A DNA stretch of 64,000 nucleotides from Lagopus muta (GCF_023343835.1 NC_064439.1:25422933-25486932), one strand, 5' to 3'. Positions 50,254-63,163 are shown, numbered from the stretch's first letter. Translations and numbers: made by a program. Notes: generated by a model not told the origin, from the letters alone.

Positions 50254-51079
50254 GATAAAGAAACTATTTTCCTCTAACACTGTTCCCATTTAAATATATC
50301 TATGCTATAAATCATATAAAAATGGAATGGACCATCATTAAAAAGAGAATTTGTTTGTTCTGAAAATGTCAGAGCAGTAAATGTTAACATTACTGAATTA
50401 ATATTTCTACCCATATGTTTCTTTCCAACAACATTCTGGTACGCTGGCAGTCACAGACTATTTTGTTTATGCTATGATCACAGACTCGCAGTGAATATGC
50501 TTCCACTAAAGTGTCACTAGCTGGATTCATTCCAGATTCAGTGGTTTCAAAAGAGAAGCAGTTCCTACTGGGGCCCTGTGTGAGGCTGCAGCTAAGTGCC
50601 AAGCCTTAGCCCAAAGGATAGTAAATTGTGATTTTGATCCAGATTCTGCACGAACTGAAAGAAATTGGATGTGTGATTGACTTAGTGGGTTCCTATGGTC
50701 TACCATGGGATTCTTCATGTCATTTCCTAAATCTTTGATGTAACTGAGCACTGAGCCACCTTCAGTCTGTGATTCTGCAGTTTTTGAAACTTGATTTCTA
50801 ATGGCAAGATGAAGCCACACAGCATGAAATGATAGGTTAATTTCACATTCACATTTTTATTTTAACAAACTGATTTTTTTTTATTTATATGAATAGCAAC
50901 TTGGACTCCTCCTTTATGTGATCTTGAATGCTTTAGTTTTGAAAAATTTTCAATTTCAGATAAAATGTGTTCAAAACAAGGGTTAGTCAAAGGCTTGCAT
51001 GTGAAAGGGCACAATAATGCTAACAGCCTATCAGGAACTTAACTACATGACAGCTCTGAAAGCAAATGCAAAGCTGCCA

Positions 51080-51117
51080 GTAGCATCTGGGGAGTCAGCC
51101 AAGAAGCCAGATGCTAC
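51080..51117. repeat. 11-bp perfect inverted repeat, 16-nt loop
   Basis: Left arm GTAGCATCTGG (51080-51090) and right arm CCAGATGCTAC (51107-51117) are exact reverse complements around a 16-base loop. The stem does not extend beyond 11 bp, which is short for a microRNA precursor. Confidence 0.9.
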
Positions 51118-51352
51118 CAAAAACCATTTCCTCTACTGTTTGGTGTTTTGGACTCCTGTGGGTGTCTCTGAAAGATAAAAGGATCTAGTGTACTTCATAG
51201 AACAATATGCTAAGCCTCAAGTGCCTCTACTACTGTTGAGGACAATTTCATGCTGAATACTGATAAAGCAAACAAAAAACAAAAAAGAGGTATTTCATTA
51301 AATCTGGACTCCAGTACTAATTTTTTAATTAGCTTGTTGCAGTGTGAACTGT

Positions 51353-52175
51353 AGAATCATAGAATCACCAAAGTTGGAAAAGACCTCCAAGATCATCTAG
51401 TCCAGCTGTCCACCTACCACCTATATTTCTCCACTAAACCATGCCCTTAGTACAACATCTGAATGTTTCTTGAACATCTCCAGGATCAGTGACTCCACCA
51501 CCTCCTTGGGGAGCCCATTCCAGCACCTCACCACTCTTTCAGAGAAGAAAGTTTTCCTAATGTCCAACCCGAACATCCCCTGGTGCAACTCGAGGCCATT
51601 CCCTCTAGTCCTGTCTATATCTATGTGGGGGAAGAGACTGAACATGACCTCACCACAGCCTCCTTTCAGATAGAAAACAATTAGGTCTCCCCTGATCCTC
51701 TTCTCCATGCTAAATAAACCCAGTTCCCTCAGATGCTCCCCATAAGGCTTGTGCTCCAGACCCCTCGTATCTTCTGTGCCCTTCTTTGAGCACACTCCAA
51801 AGCCTCGATGTCTTTCTTGTAGTGAAGGGCCCAAAGCTGAACACAATGCTCAAGCTGCAACTTCACCAGAGCTGAGTACAGAGGGACAATTACCCCCATG
51901 GTCCTGCTGGCAATATTATTTCTGATACAAGCCAGGATGTCATTGGCCCTCTTAGCTACCTGGGCACACTGCTGGCTGGCTCATGTTTAGCCGAATGTAG
52001 ACCAGTACCCCCAGGTTCATCTCTTCCATACAGTCTTCCAGTCACTCTGCCCCAAGCCTGTAGCACTGTGTGGGGTTGCTGTGGCCAGAATGCAGTACTT
52101 TGCATTTGATCTTGTTCAACTTCATCCCATTGGCTTCAGACCAGCAATCAAGGCTGTCCAGATCCTTCCAAAAGA
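51353..52175 (-). mobile_element. CR1 LINE, 5'-truncated, well preserved 3' end
   Basis: The left edge GTAGAATCATAGAATCACCA is the octamer tail in antisense, followed by AAGACCTCCAAGATCATCTA. The minus strand encodes the C-terminal part of CR1 ORF2, including [19 protein letters not shown] and [19 protein letters not shown]. It runs to about 52175, stopping downstream of the active-site box. It is the same subfamily as the plus-strand copy at 55823-56826, sharing the tail-proximal block and the 'tggagtcac' region, and is one of the least worn copies here. Confidence 0.94.
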
Positions 52176-54009
52176 TGTTCCTACCACCAGGCACTTGTGT
52201 TTATCTAATGGATGGGAAGAGAATGTTTCCTCAGCTTTGATGAGCACTGAAACATTTCTTGTAGGATGGAATTTAAAGAGTGCGCATCTTCTGATTTGTA
52301 GAGATTTATATAAGTCTATATGTCATTCAGACTGGAAAGAGAGAAAAAGAAAAATGAAACAAAACAATATGAATAAATAAAGAATTTGCAAATCCTGGAA
52401 GGGGCATGGGATTAGTGCTTCACATCGCAGGGATTCAACTTTATAGACACAGTCTTGCAATTAATTGAAATGAATGCAATTAAGGCACAGTTGGTAAGCA
52501 TAGAAAAATGGAGGAAGCTGTGGAATTTTATTTAAGAAGTAAATAAATAAATATTTGTCTAAGAGTGCAGAATCTAAAGAGATGGTTACTGTTCAAGAGT
52601 TTGGCTTAATGGTGTCTTTGAAGAAATATTGCTTTCCTGACCTGACTGTATATATTTAGAAATCCGTAGCATTTTAATATTCTCTGAGATCTCAGAAAAC
52701 TGACAGTTTAGAGTTGTTAGAAAAGTGTCTATGACCAACATGAGAAAACAGTCTCTTCATGGTTTTCAATGCTCAAAACATATTCAAATGTAAAAATCCA
52801 ACAATTTAATTGCAATAACAAAGTCACTGATGTGTGTTTATCTTTCTTTTACACACAGGGATTTACTAAAAATCACCTTATGGAAAAGTAGTTCTATGTA
52901 CTAAAATCCAAACTCAATGAAGCACTGCACATAAAAGTTATTAAAATCAAATGGTTTCTTTAAACTTTAAATTCAAACTTAGAGCACCAGATAATCCAAA
53001 AGGAAATTAAGTGAAATGCCCCTCTGGGAAAAGGCAAAACCAGTGCACTCTGTGCAAAAGTTGAATGATGACCAAAATAAGAACAATGAATTTCCATGGA
53101 GAACATGTATTTTCAAAATGTGTATATTTGCATATGTGCACACATTGTAATACTAAACATGTAAATTTCTTGATTACTGCAAAAAGTACACTTCCTAAAA
53201 CTATGTGACTTGTAGCCTCTTCTCTTTTATTAATTTGTCTAAATTCAAAGAAACACAGAGGGCTACTTTAAAGTTTTGGCGTTGATATTTTCTCTTTGTA
53301 CAAAATATAAATGTCAAATGTTTAACAGAACAATCATATTACCAATATAGAATTTGGATATATATTTTCTAAGGCCAAGGTCAAGTGTCAGGCAAAATCA
53401 TCTGGTCTCTGACAACCTTTGTAGATTCTACACTAAATCAAAGGCACTTTGGTAATTTATATGTCACAATGATTAGCACATATATTCTTCAGATAATTTA
53501 AGATTAAATCAAATCTTCACAACATCCATTATTACTCGCTAAAAAGCAGGTAGATGTTTTTTCAGTAAAAACAACTGAAACCAGATAAGGAAATATATCA
53601 CTGTAAAGGATTTCAGTAGACTTCCTGGTCATTGTCAGCAGTAGCCATCAATTCCTTTATTAGATGTGAGAACAAGACTAAATACAGTTATTGGATTCCT
53701 GTGAATATGCCTGTAAACAGACTCCAAAGTTTGTTGTGTGTGGATTAACTATCAGCTACATAGGTACCCCTTCTTCACCTGAAAGGTTATTTGGTTTTCT
53801 AAACAATGTCAGATGGTCTAAGGAACAATATCCATTCCTTTATGAAGCATTTTCTCTTTTACTTTCCCAGTCCAGGTGTCATAGCATGATTCTTTATATT
53901 TATAATGATTTGATTATTCAGTATGGACACTTCTCAGGATGCAGGCTTCACTGCAGAAATAAAGAACAGTTCTTAGCTTCGGTCATCACTGACAGTTAGG
54001 CTTCCTATG
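52176..54009. other. No gene seen; AT-rich non-coding stretch
   Basis: I recognise no gene or transposon. The 102-codon open frame at 53691-53999 ends just before a CR1 and has no familiar domain. Confidence 0.55.
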
Positions 54010-55180
54010 TCTCTCATGTCCTTGAAATTCTAGGCAGGGACTGGGGGAGCAAAACCCCTCCCACCATAAGAATAGAGCAAGTCTGAAGCCAGCTGGTGAG
54101 ACTGAGTATAAGTCAACAGGGCCTGTAACAGGAACTGGCTGATGTGGTAGCCACTCTCAATCATATTAGAAAAGTTGTGTCCCTGGGGACTGGAAAAAGT
54201 GAAACATCACTCTCAGTTTTAAGAAGGGCTGAAAGGAAGACTTAGGAAGCTTTTCCTTTAAGCCTGGGAAAATCATGGAACAGATTCTCTTACAAGCTTG
54301 CATGTTAAGGCACATGCAAATAAGGAGATGAACCAAGACAGCTATCATGGCTCCATCAATGCAGATTGTGCCTGGCTAATCTTAGGCCATCTATGAGGGA
54401 GCCACATCTTCAGTGAACAAAAGAAGAGCAGATGTCATCTACCTGGATTTGTGCAAGACCTTTGATATGGCCCCTCATCACATCCTTATCCTTAAGTTGG
54501 AAAGATATAGATTTGAAGGGTGGATTATCCAACAGATGAGGAATTATTGAATGGTTACATGCAGAGGGTTTTGGCCAATGAATCAGTGCTGAGGTGGAAA
54601 CCAATGACAAGTGGATCTGGCTTGGGACTAGTGCTCTTGAACACCTTTATAAATGGCACAGACAGTGAGTTCAATTGCAGATGTATGCAGATGACACTAA
54701 TCTGAGTGGTGCAGTTGACAGAACAGAAGGAAAGGATGCCATGCAAAGGGGTCTGGACAATGGGCTCGTGTGAATCCAGCGAGATTCAACAAGGCCAAAT
54801 GCAAGATATGTGTCTGACTGGGAGAAGAACTCCACAAATTGTCCTGTTGAGAAGGACATGGAAGTTATGGTGGATGGAAAGATTGACACAAACCAATGAT
54901 GAGGCCTGGAAGAGTCTTCATTATGCCTCCAATCTGGAGTACTGCATCCAGTCTTGGGGGTCTCAGCACAAGAAAGACGTAAAGCTGATGGAGTGGATCC
55001 AGAGGAGGGCACAAAGAAGGTCTGAGGGCTGGAGAACTTCTCCTATAAAGAAAGGTCGAGGCAGTTGTGTGTATTCAGTCCAAGGAAAAGAAAGCTCCGG
55101 AGAGAGATTATGCCTTCCAGTACTTGAAGGAAGCTTTAAAACAGGAGGGAGACAAACTTTTTACTCAGTCTGATTCTATG
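54010..55180 (+). mobile_element. CR1 LINE fragment covering most of the RT domain
   Basis: The longest CR1 piece in the window. It enters ORF2 upstream of the reverse transcriptase (GTCCCTGGGGACTGGAAAAA near 54178). It passes the first catalytic block near 54430 ([20 protein letters not shown], with the catalytic Asp kept) and the second box at 54684-54695, which still reads YADD. Frameshifts separate these blocks, and open frames at 54520-54705 and 54706-55173 are shadows or pieces. At the right edge the body jumps to GATTCTATG at 55172-55180, which may be the octamer tail after an internal deletion. Confidence 0.88.
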
Positions 55181-55822
55181 CATATATATTTTCTCTTCAT
55201 TCAGTCTTTCTATAAATCAGTTCTATTTATTTTTCTCTATTAGGAAGTTTTCCCCTATTTTCCCAAAACAATTTTTTTCGTTTCCATGTAACTCTTTGCT
55301 ATACAAAAACATTGCACAAGAAATTTTTCAAAGAAGTAAACGCAGGTGAATTTAAAGACTAATACATTGTTTCTTTAAAGGAACTTGATAAATCCAGTAC
55401 TTACAAAGTCCAGCAAAGTCCATCTAATGTGCCCAATAAAATCAATCCTATACAACAATTAATTGAGTAATTAGCACTTAAGCCAGAAGTTCTACTTCTT
55501 ATTAGTCATCTAGATGATCAGACTACATAAGCTAAATTGATTGCACAAATACTAGATCACAAATTTTATAGTTTTATATAGAATAAAAAAAAAAGGCCTC
55601 ACTGTCTATAACATGAAACAAGGTTACTTTTCCCTAAGCAATGCAGTAGAAGGTACATAAAATCAAGTATGTGAAATCACTGATTCCCTAATGCCACTCT
55701 TCTCAGTAGAGATAATTCCTTTATTCAGTTCATAAATTCTCTTCCTTGTTTGCATTTGTAGCTCTTCCACAGAAATTCACTCTGCTGATCTAATGTTATG
55801 TACTGGTTTAGTTCTTTTATTT
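55181..55822. other. No gene seen
   Basis: AT-rich spacer between two plus-strand CR1 copies. Nothing recognised. Confidence 0.55.
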
Positions 55823-56826
55823 CTGGCGACTGGTCACGAGTGGTGTTCCCCAGGGGTCAGTGCTGGGGACTGTCCTCTTCAATATCTTTATTGATGACCT
55901 GGATGAGGGCACTGAGTGCACCCTCAGTAAGTTTGCAGATGACAACAAGTTGGCTGGGAGTGTCGATCTGCCTGGGGGTAGCGAAGTCCTACAGAGGGAT
56001 CTGGACAGGCTGGAGAGCTGGGCTGAAGCCAATGGGATGAGGTTCAACATGACCAAATGCTGTGTCCTGCGCTTTGGCCACAACAACCCCAGGCAACAAT
56101 ACAGGCGTGGGACAAAGTGGCTGGAAGACTACGTAGAGGAAATAGACCTGGGGGTATCGTTTGATTCATCTATTGGATGCTCAGCTGAACATGAGCCAGC
56201 AGTGTGCCCAGGTGGCCAAGAAGGTCAATGGCATCCTGGCTGGCATCAGAAATGGTGTTGCTAGCAAGAACAGGGAAGAGATTGTCTCCCTGTACTCAGC
56301 ACTGGTGAGGCCACACCTTGAGTACTGTGACCAGTTTTGGGCCCCTCTCTGCAAGAAAGACGTTGAGGCCTTGGAGCGGGTTCAAAGAAGGGCGACAAAG
56401 CTGGTGAGGGGTCTGGAGCACAGGGCTTATGAGGAGCAACTGAGACAGCTGGGATTTTTTAGTCTGGAGAAGAGGAGGCTCAGGGAGACCTTATTGCTCT
56501 CTATAACTACCTGAAGGGAGGTTGTAGTGAGCTGGGAGTTGGCCTCTTCTCCTGTGTAATTGGTGATAGGACGAGAGGGAATGGTTTCAAGCTGTGCCAG
56601 GCTGGATGTGAGGAAATACTACTTTTCTGAAAGAGTGGTCAAGCACTGGAATGGGCTGCCCAGGGAGATGGTGGAGTCACCGACCCTGGAGGTGTTCAAG
56701 GAACGTTTGGATTTTGTGTTGAGGGATATGGTTTAGTGAGTACTATTGGTGATAGGTGGATGGTTGGACTGGATGATCTTAAAGGTCTTTTCCAACCTTG
56801 GTGTTTCTGTGATTCTGTGATTCTGT
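55823..56826 (+). mobile_element. CR1 LINE, 5'-truncated, youngest-looking copy
   Basis: A clean CR1 3' end. It opens at GTGGTGTTCCCCAGGGGTCA, the start of the PQG block. The open frame from 55860 reads [20 protein letters not shown] and then the intact active-site box FADD at 55932-55943. A frame change near 56160 moves the rest to another frame (56161-56514: [38 protein letters not shown]). The 3' UTR ends with TTCTGTGATTCTGTGATTCTG. The upstream part of the RT, the endonuclease and ORF1 are absent, so it is dead as an autonomous element. Confidence 0.95.
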
Positions 56827-58633
56827 TTGAAATGCTGTAAGTTGGCAGCAGATAAAGAAGGATCCAATACCTTTACTACTGGCTTTTGTACAGAGAACAA
56901 TTAAGATCCAGCAGAGTTTCAGTAATTTATTTGTTCCTTGATACTATCTCAATACATACTTAGTATTTGATAGGGCTTGTATGATTTCTTATCAGAAGAG
57001 ATTTCTATCTTTATGTACTTCTTCTGAAAAGATAGAGACATTGCTTGATTGTGAAGGAAGAAATGGGTAAAAACTGGAAGAGCTAGTCATTTACTGTTAT
57101 TTACAACATATTTATATTATGGTTGCATAGGAAGCCCAAACCATATCACTGTCCTGAACAGAAGAGAATGACAAAGGTATAACTGCATCATGAAAATAAT
57201 GAACTTGGAACATGCTGCATGTATAATTTTGATTTCCAGTTTTTTACCTAACAAGTAATTAATCACCAGACATTCCAGAGAAAGGACTAACTCTACCTTT
57301 GTATTTTATCAGCTATCTGCATTTAATTATTTTGAACACAAGAGAGGTTAGTATTAATAAATACTTTGAACTTATTCTTCTTTAACATCTTACAAACAAA
57401 AATATACATACCAAATATTCAGAATTTTGAGGGCCAAACAAAACCTTGGTTGTTTCCTTCTATACTTCCTTGCTGCTGTGTTTTTATACACATACAATAA
57501 TTTTCATGCTGGAAAAAGACTTATTTCCATTCACTAAGCCTTATTTTTGCCAATTTTTTGGAATTTTTAATAATTTTGAAAATAACCCAATTCACTTGTT
57601 CATTATCAAAATATCATCAAAGTAAATTCTTTTATTCTTTTTATTTTAACATTTTTTGATTGAAACTGTTTACAGCTTGAATTAAAATTCAATATTTCAG
57701 AATCTCTCATGAATCCACAAAAAAGAAATTTTTCAGCAATCTCTCCCATTATTTTGGGGATTGCATCAATTTCTGTAAGCTTGACCTTTTTACTATGTTA
57801 AAACATTTTGATCTTTAAGATCATTCTAAGTAAAAAAGCCAAATATTTTCACCATCTTTTCGTCATGAAGAATTGCACAGTGCATTTGGCTCATAAGGAA
57901 AAGAAATAGTTATAACATTCCCTTCTTTTGTCTTCTTCTTTCTTGTTTTGTCCATAAATATCGATAACTAGTTTTCGTATCTCTCTTCTACATAAATTCT
58001 GGAGCTTTCCTCAATAGCAAGTCAGAATCAAAGTCAATAGAAACCTATTTAATTAAGTTCTGCAGCCCAGTGAAGATTATATTTTCCACCTTCCCACCCC
58101 CCCAATAAACAATAAACTATTACTATAGTAATTTATATTGCTATGTCTTCTAATTTGCTTTTGTCCAAAATAGTACTCAGTTTATTTCACCAGAACTTAC
58201 AATTTCAAACATACAATTTCATATTTGTAGTCCTTAGAATGTCTTGGATGCTACCATCCCCTCATCACTTTCTGTAATTTCATTTACTCATTTAATATTG
58301 TTGTTTTTACTTTTGTTCATTTTTGATAAATGATGGTATTCACCAAAACTGCAGAGCTCATCATTCAAAGGCATAGCCTTTTTAGAAAGATTTAATCAAA
58401 GTCAAATATCAAGTCCAACAAAACATAAGTGTAGGTAATTGTGATTTTTCTTCTGTTTTCTCCTTATTACACTGTGATGCACTCAGAATAGCCTGCCCTA
58501 TAGAACTACAGGAAGAAGCACTTTTCTACACAGTACTATTTCACCAAGTTTGCAAAGAATTTTCCAGAATAACATGTACAACCTTGGCTACATTTCTTAA
58601 TTTTTTATTTCTCTAAAAAGTAATCTCATATGG

Positions 58634-58663
58634 AAAAAAAAAAAAAAAAAAGAGAGAGAGAGA
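58634..58663. repeat. Poly-A run followed by (AG)n
   Basis: Eighteen A followed by about six AG units. Confidence 0.9.
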
Positions 58664-60852
58664 ATAATAAATTTATGTAGAAGTTATAGAAAGGTTTCCA
58701 ACTGAAAGTGTTATTTTTATGTCATTTGTGTTGTAGTATCTTGTTCTTAATTTTGATTTGGATCCAAAATTTATCTAATTCAAAGTTTAAAAAGAAAAAA
58801 TCTACAAAAGAGAATAAACTTTGTTAGCTTGGATGGATGAAAAGTCTTTCAAAGTTTTTGTTTTTTTAACTATTTAAAGTGTTTTGATTTTTCTATTGTT
58901 TGTTCATTTCCCAGATAAAATATTATTATTTGTTTTACAATTTCAACACAGTTATGGAACTAAAAATCTAATGATTTGAACAGCTCTACTTTTGAATCTT
59001 TCTGAATTTTCTTTCTGAGTCTTCTTTTCTGCTTTCTGAGTCTTTCTTACCTAAATTCAGGTGGTAACTATCTGAAATGACATTTAAACATCTTGTTGAG
59101 CTTTCAACATCTCATAGCTTAGATGATGAACCTTCATTTGCTTACTATAAGATTTCATCATAGGTAGCTTTTTGAGTTATGTTTTGTATTAGTATAGTCA
59201 CTAAATATTCTCCAGCTTTCTTTATTTATACTCCTGACTTTGCTTTTGATATACAGTTTATATTATTTTTCTCTAACCGAAATTACAATTGCTTTATAAA
59301 TTTGAAGAACAAATATATGAACTGGATCTTTGAAAAACAAACCAGATTGCAACAGTATCTGTCCATCTTGTGGTATCTCTTTCCTGAACTAACATAGCTT
59401 ATTAAACTCCTCTGATAAAGGCTATGACATGCAGCCTAAAAGTGAGAGTAGATCCATTAGTGTCATGCCCTTTTCAAAATGCGTACTGTGCACAACCTAA
59501 TATGCTCCAGGTTTCCTTTCTGTACAGCGCCATCTTGAGAGCAATATATCATCTCAGTTTCTTTTTGTGATCAAGTATTACTCAAACACATCATCAGGCT
59601 GAACAGTGTTTCAAATGATTTATAGGCCTAGTAAATCATTAGAGTAAGGCTGATGATGTATTATTCAAAGACAGTGCCATGGGTAAGAAGTTTTTAAGAA
59701 TAACAGAACAAAAAGCAGAAAGCATGGATTCACACCATGCATAATATGACTGCCCTGAGATTGCATAAGAGTGTTAATTTAAAATTAGGATAAAGACTAC
59801 TGCTCCTCCTTGTTCATGACTGTCTAGATGCTACAGGGTAATGAGGAACACTATCTAAATAAGACACATGCATCAGAAGACTCCTGAGTGGAATTATGGG
59901 CAGTAGGATCCTAGTACTTACCTTTCCTAAAATTTGTGTAGACTTTTGCATCCTAAAAAACTATCTGGAACAAAGGAAAGCGGGAATATATCTATGTGTG
60001 TGTAAACATATGAGGATGGGAAAGAGTGTGTGAAGAGAGTAGTGATTAGCTGGTTTCTGTTGATTTACAGTATAGTCCTGGATCGTTCTTTTAAACTGCA
60101 GCAAAGTTAGCAGAGTAAGAAAATATCTCAGCCCTGCTTATGGTTACATGAACAGGCCAAAGTCTTTCAATACATAGCACAATACAAGAGTCTGTGGTAA
60201 AGAATTTACCCTTAAGAGCTTGACAGTAGATAGGAAAGCCAGAAGTAAGTGTAATAACACATTTTGTAGCCTTTTATTTCTTGCTATTGTAAATTACTAA
60301 GCCTACAAGACGCAGACAATACAGACCTAGATCTCTTATAAAAATGCTCCAAAGGAAAAAACAGTGAAGAAGTCTGGTATGACTAACACTGACATTTTAG
60401 CTACATTTGAGCAGTAGCAATTTATGTGTATACAGCAATGCACTATTAGCTATTTCATAACTTGTCTAAATAAAATACATTATATAGATTCATTCAGCTG
60501 AAATACATATTTCTGGAGTGAGTGAGCCTGTTTCTTCCTTATCCCATAGCTTTTATTTAAGATCACCAAAGGGCCTGAAAGTTTGCTTTCAAGTGGCTTG
60601 TCACAGCTGTAACTATGGTCCTGTATTGTATGAAGATACTGGATAATAACAAGAGATTTGTTCAGGCACACATATCTTAAACTTTCCAGTGGCACTTTAT
60701 GCATTATTTCTGCAGAAGATACAATAACTGAAAGCAAAAAATTATCAAGTTCAAATGTCTGCAGAGTCAAAGAACACCAAGTAAAGTCCAAAATTTTAGG
60801 GAAAGGCAAATTCTAACTCATCAGAAGATAACCAGAAATCCAAATTTCCCAG

Positions 60853-60889
60853 AAAACAAAACAAAACAAAACAAAACAAACAAACAAAC
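60853..60889. repeat. (AAAAC)5 followed by (AAAC)3
   Basis: Five AAAAC units change to three AAAC units, then A-rich sequence. Confidence 0.95.
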
Positions 60890-61111
60890 AAAAAAGTTTA
60901 AGAGCTCTAACACAAAAATAAACCAAAATAAAATTTACAAGTTTTATATATATAGATAAATAGATAGATCTTAATATAATATATATATCTTAATGTTCTA
61001 GGTAGGGAAGATTTTCTGGACTTACTTATGTGTGGGATACTGACGAACAAGTTTTTATCTGAGTCCAGACATTTTATTCTTGAATCTCCTTTCTTTTTGC
61101 TAACTTTTAGA

Positions 61112-61131
61112 CCTACCTATTAATAGGTAGG
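61112..61131. repeat. 20-bp perfect palindrome
   Basis: CCTACCTATTAATAGGTAGG is its own reverse complement with no spacer. Flanking bases do not extend it. Confidence 0.95.
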
Positions 61132-61548
61132 GAATAAAAACACAGAAGAAGAGATAGGTCCCATGAAATTTATATACAATAATTAGCAGGACTTTTCTGT
61201 AATAATTCAACAATATGAAGTATAAATGTTAGTATCATTATAACTGACCAAACAATAATTTTTTGGGATATTTTTGTAAGAATATTAAATTATTAATTGA
61301 GTTTAAAGTAATATATTGGATCTACATATATGAGGTATATTCCCTTCTGCTCATACATATAATATTCAAATATAATCAGCTGTACCTGCGCAAAGAGCCT
61401 TGAAAAAGAAATTTTAGAGGCAGGTGTACAGATAGTATCAGATAGTGTTACATAGCTTTTGCTAGAAAATCTTTTTCCAGAGGTGCAGAGGAATATCTGT
61501 AAGCATTAAGAAATGAAACAAATTGATTCTCAGTGGGATCTCAGGATG

Positions 61549-61596
61549 TTTTTTTTTGTGTGTGTGTTTTTTTTTTGTGTGTGTGTGTGTGTTTTC
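61549..61596. repeat. T runs alternating with (GT)n
   Basis: Two T runs separated and followed by GT dinucleotide blocks, the longer one at about 61576-61591. Confidence 0.9.
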
Positions 61597-61902
61597 CTTT
61601 TTGCCCCTCTGGTGTTTCCTTTTGGAATGCATTAATTAGTGACACAGTATAAGCAAACTGCCTTGCCCAACTATGTGCAGTTTATGAAAAATAGGTAAAA
61701 TACATATTCAAATAACCAGAATCTTTAAGCATTTGCTGCATAGCACTTAAATATATATTTCCATCTACAAAATTTTCAAAAGATGCATCTATTAGGCCAA
61801 ACAGATTTTATGCTGTGGAACAGGTTCTTTCTAAAATGGGAAGGACAAAAGAGAACTGAAATGTGACATATAAAATATAAAAAGGAAATAAAGCTTTTAT
61901 AG

Positions 61903-62240
61903 TGTGTCCAAAGGAGGATGATTATGAAAATAGTGAAGTGTCTAGATGACAAGATGTCTGAGGAGCAGCTGAGGTCCATGGGTTTACTCAGCCCAGAGCA
62001 GAAGAGGCTGAGGGGAAGCCTCATGGCAGCTGTAGTTCCTAGGGGAAGCACTGATCTCTGAAGAAACAGCATGGAGCAGTGCCAGGGAAGGGTCAGATGG
62101 GGATTAGGGAAAGGTTGTGCACCAGAGTGTAAGTGGGCATGTAACAGACTTTCCACAGCAAGTAAGTGGTCATGGCACCAAACCTGCAGAGTTCAAGAAG
62201 AAGGTTTGGAGACATCTCTTGGGCGAATGGCTCATGTAGT
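61903..62240 (+). mobile_element. Old CR1 LINE fragment
   Basis: The plus strand shows a worn CR1 C-terminal coding and 3' UTR region: GTGTCCAAAGGAGGATGATT, CTCAGCCCAGAGCAGAAGAGG, then AAGTGGTCATGGCACCAAAC and CAGAGTTCAAGAAGAAGGTT. The 3' octamer tail is not found; similarity fades after GAATGGCTCATGTAGTG. The 126-codon minus-strand open frame over it is a shadow. Confidence 0.78.
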
Positions 62241-63159
62241 GAATCATGAGAACAGCTTTTCTATATTGTGAGAACAGTCTTTATTATGACTTCAGCAGAT
62301 ATAAGTTGAAAGATGTATGTGTAAGCTCAGAGGCAGAACACAGAGGAGGGCGTGGAGCTTGTTGTCAAGTGAAGATAAGAAAGTAGAATAGCTGTCCTGT
62401 TGTTGAAGAAAAGATGGCAAAACAAATGCTTCAGCTCAACATAACATCAGTGGGAACCAGTTTCAGCTACCCCTTCTTAAAAGGTTGGAAATTTACAACA
62501 AAAATGACTTCATCCTTCATCCTACAGCCACCAGAGATGTTAATTATTCCTTGTAATTTCTGCCTATGTCCTTGGAAAGTAATGAGTATGTATAAAACTT
62601 TAGTCTCAATATCTGTCTCATTCACATATCTTTGACAGAATTAACAGAAAGAAATGTGTTATATTTTCACATTCAGAGCTTTTCTGCCTTCTGTAGGTAC
62701 TTAGAGATAGTAATGATGACTTCATATTGCATCTGTGAACTTTCAAATGAATTTCTGAAAATATCAATATATTTTTAATTGTTTTCATTAGATGAGATGT
62801 TGAGGTTTTTTTTTCTTTGTTTTGTTTATTTTAATATGGTAACAATGGCTGCATAAAAAGTAAAAGAATTTAAATGCAGGGATATTTGGTCTTTGTGTAC
62901 ATAAACATTAAATTATAGCTCTGAATTATTTTATGCTTCGCTGTTCTCTGAAATGTTACCAGATCATCAGTTAATAACAACAGCATGGAAATGTAGCCTA
63001 GTAATAAGGCTGATAAGGTTTCAGATTTCTCAGTTTCTGAGAAATTTGTGCTGACATGTTTAGAAGTCTGTCTGAATCAGTTTCAGAACTTTTAATGATT
63101 ATTTCTGAAAACTAGCAACGTTAGAAAACTCTGTAGAACAGCCAAATATTGAGTTTGCT

Positions 63160-63163
<4 letters not shown>

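Larger units (their letters stand above)
43976..51352. other. No gene seen; AT-rich non-coding stretch
   Basis: About 7.4 kb without recognised genes or transposons. It contains only the simple repeats, tandem duplication and hairpin listed separately. The 122-codon open frame at 44885-45253 has no familiar domain and ends in a low-complexity Leu/Phe-rich part. Confidence 0.55.
56827..61902. other. No gene seen; AT-rich non-coding stretch
   Basis: About 5 kb without recognised genes or transposons apart from short tandem repeats. A 109-codon minus-strand open frame at 60480-60809 shows no familiar domain. Confidence 0.55.

Noticed and set aside
51080..51117. microRNA precursor
   Set aside because: The stem is only 11 bp and does not extend with mismatches to precursor length.
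53691..53999. 102-codon plus-strand open frame directly before a CR1
   Set aside because: Does not match CR1 ORF2 by eye and shows no other domain; likely chance.
60480..60809. 109-codon minus-strand open frame
   Set aside because: No familiar motif. Frames of this length are expected by chance in 64 kb over six frames.
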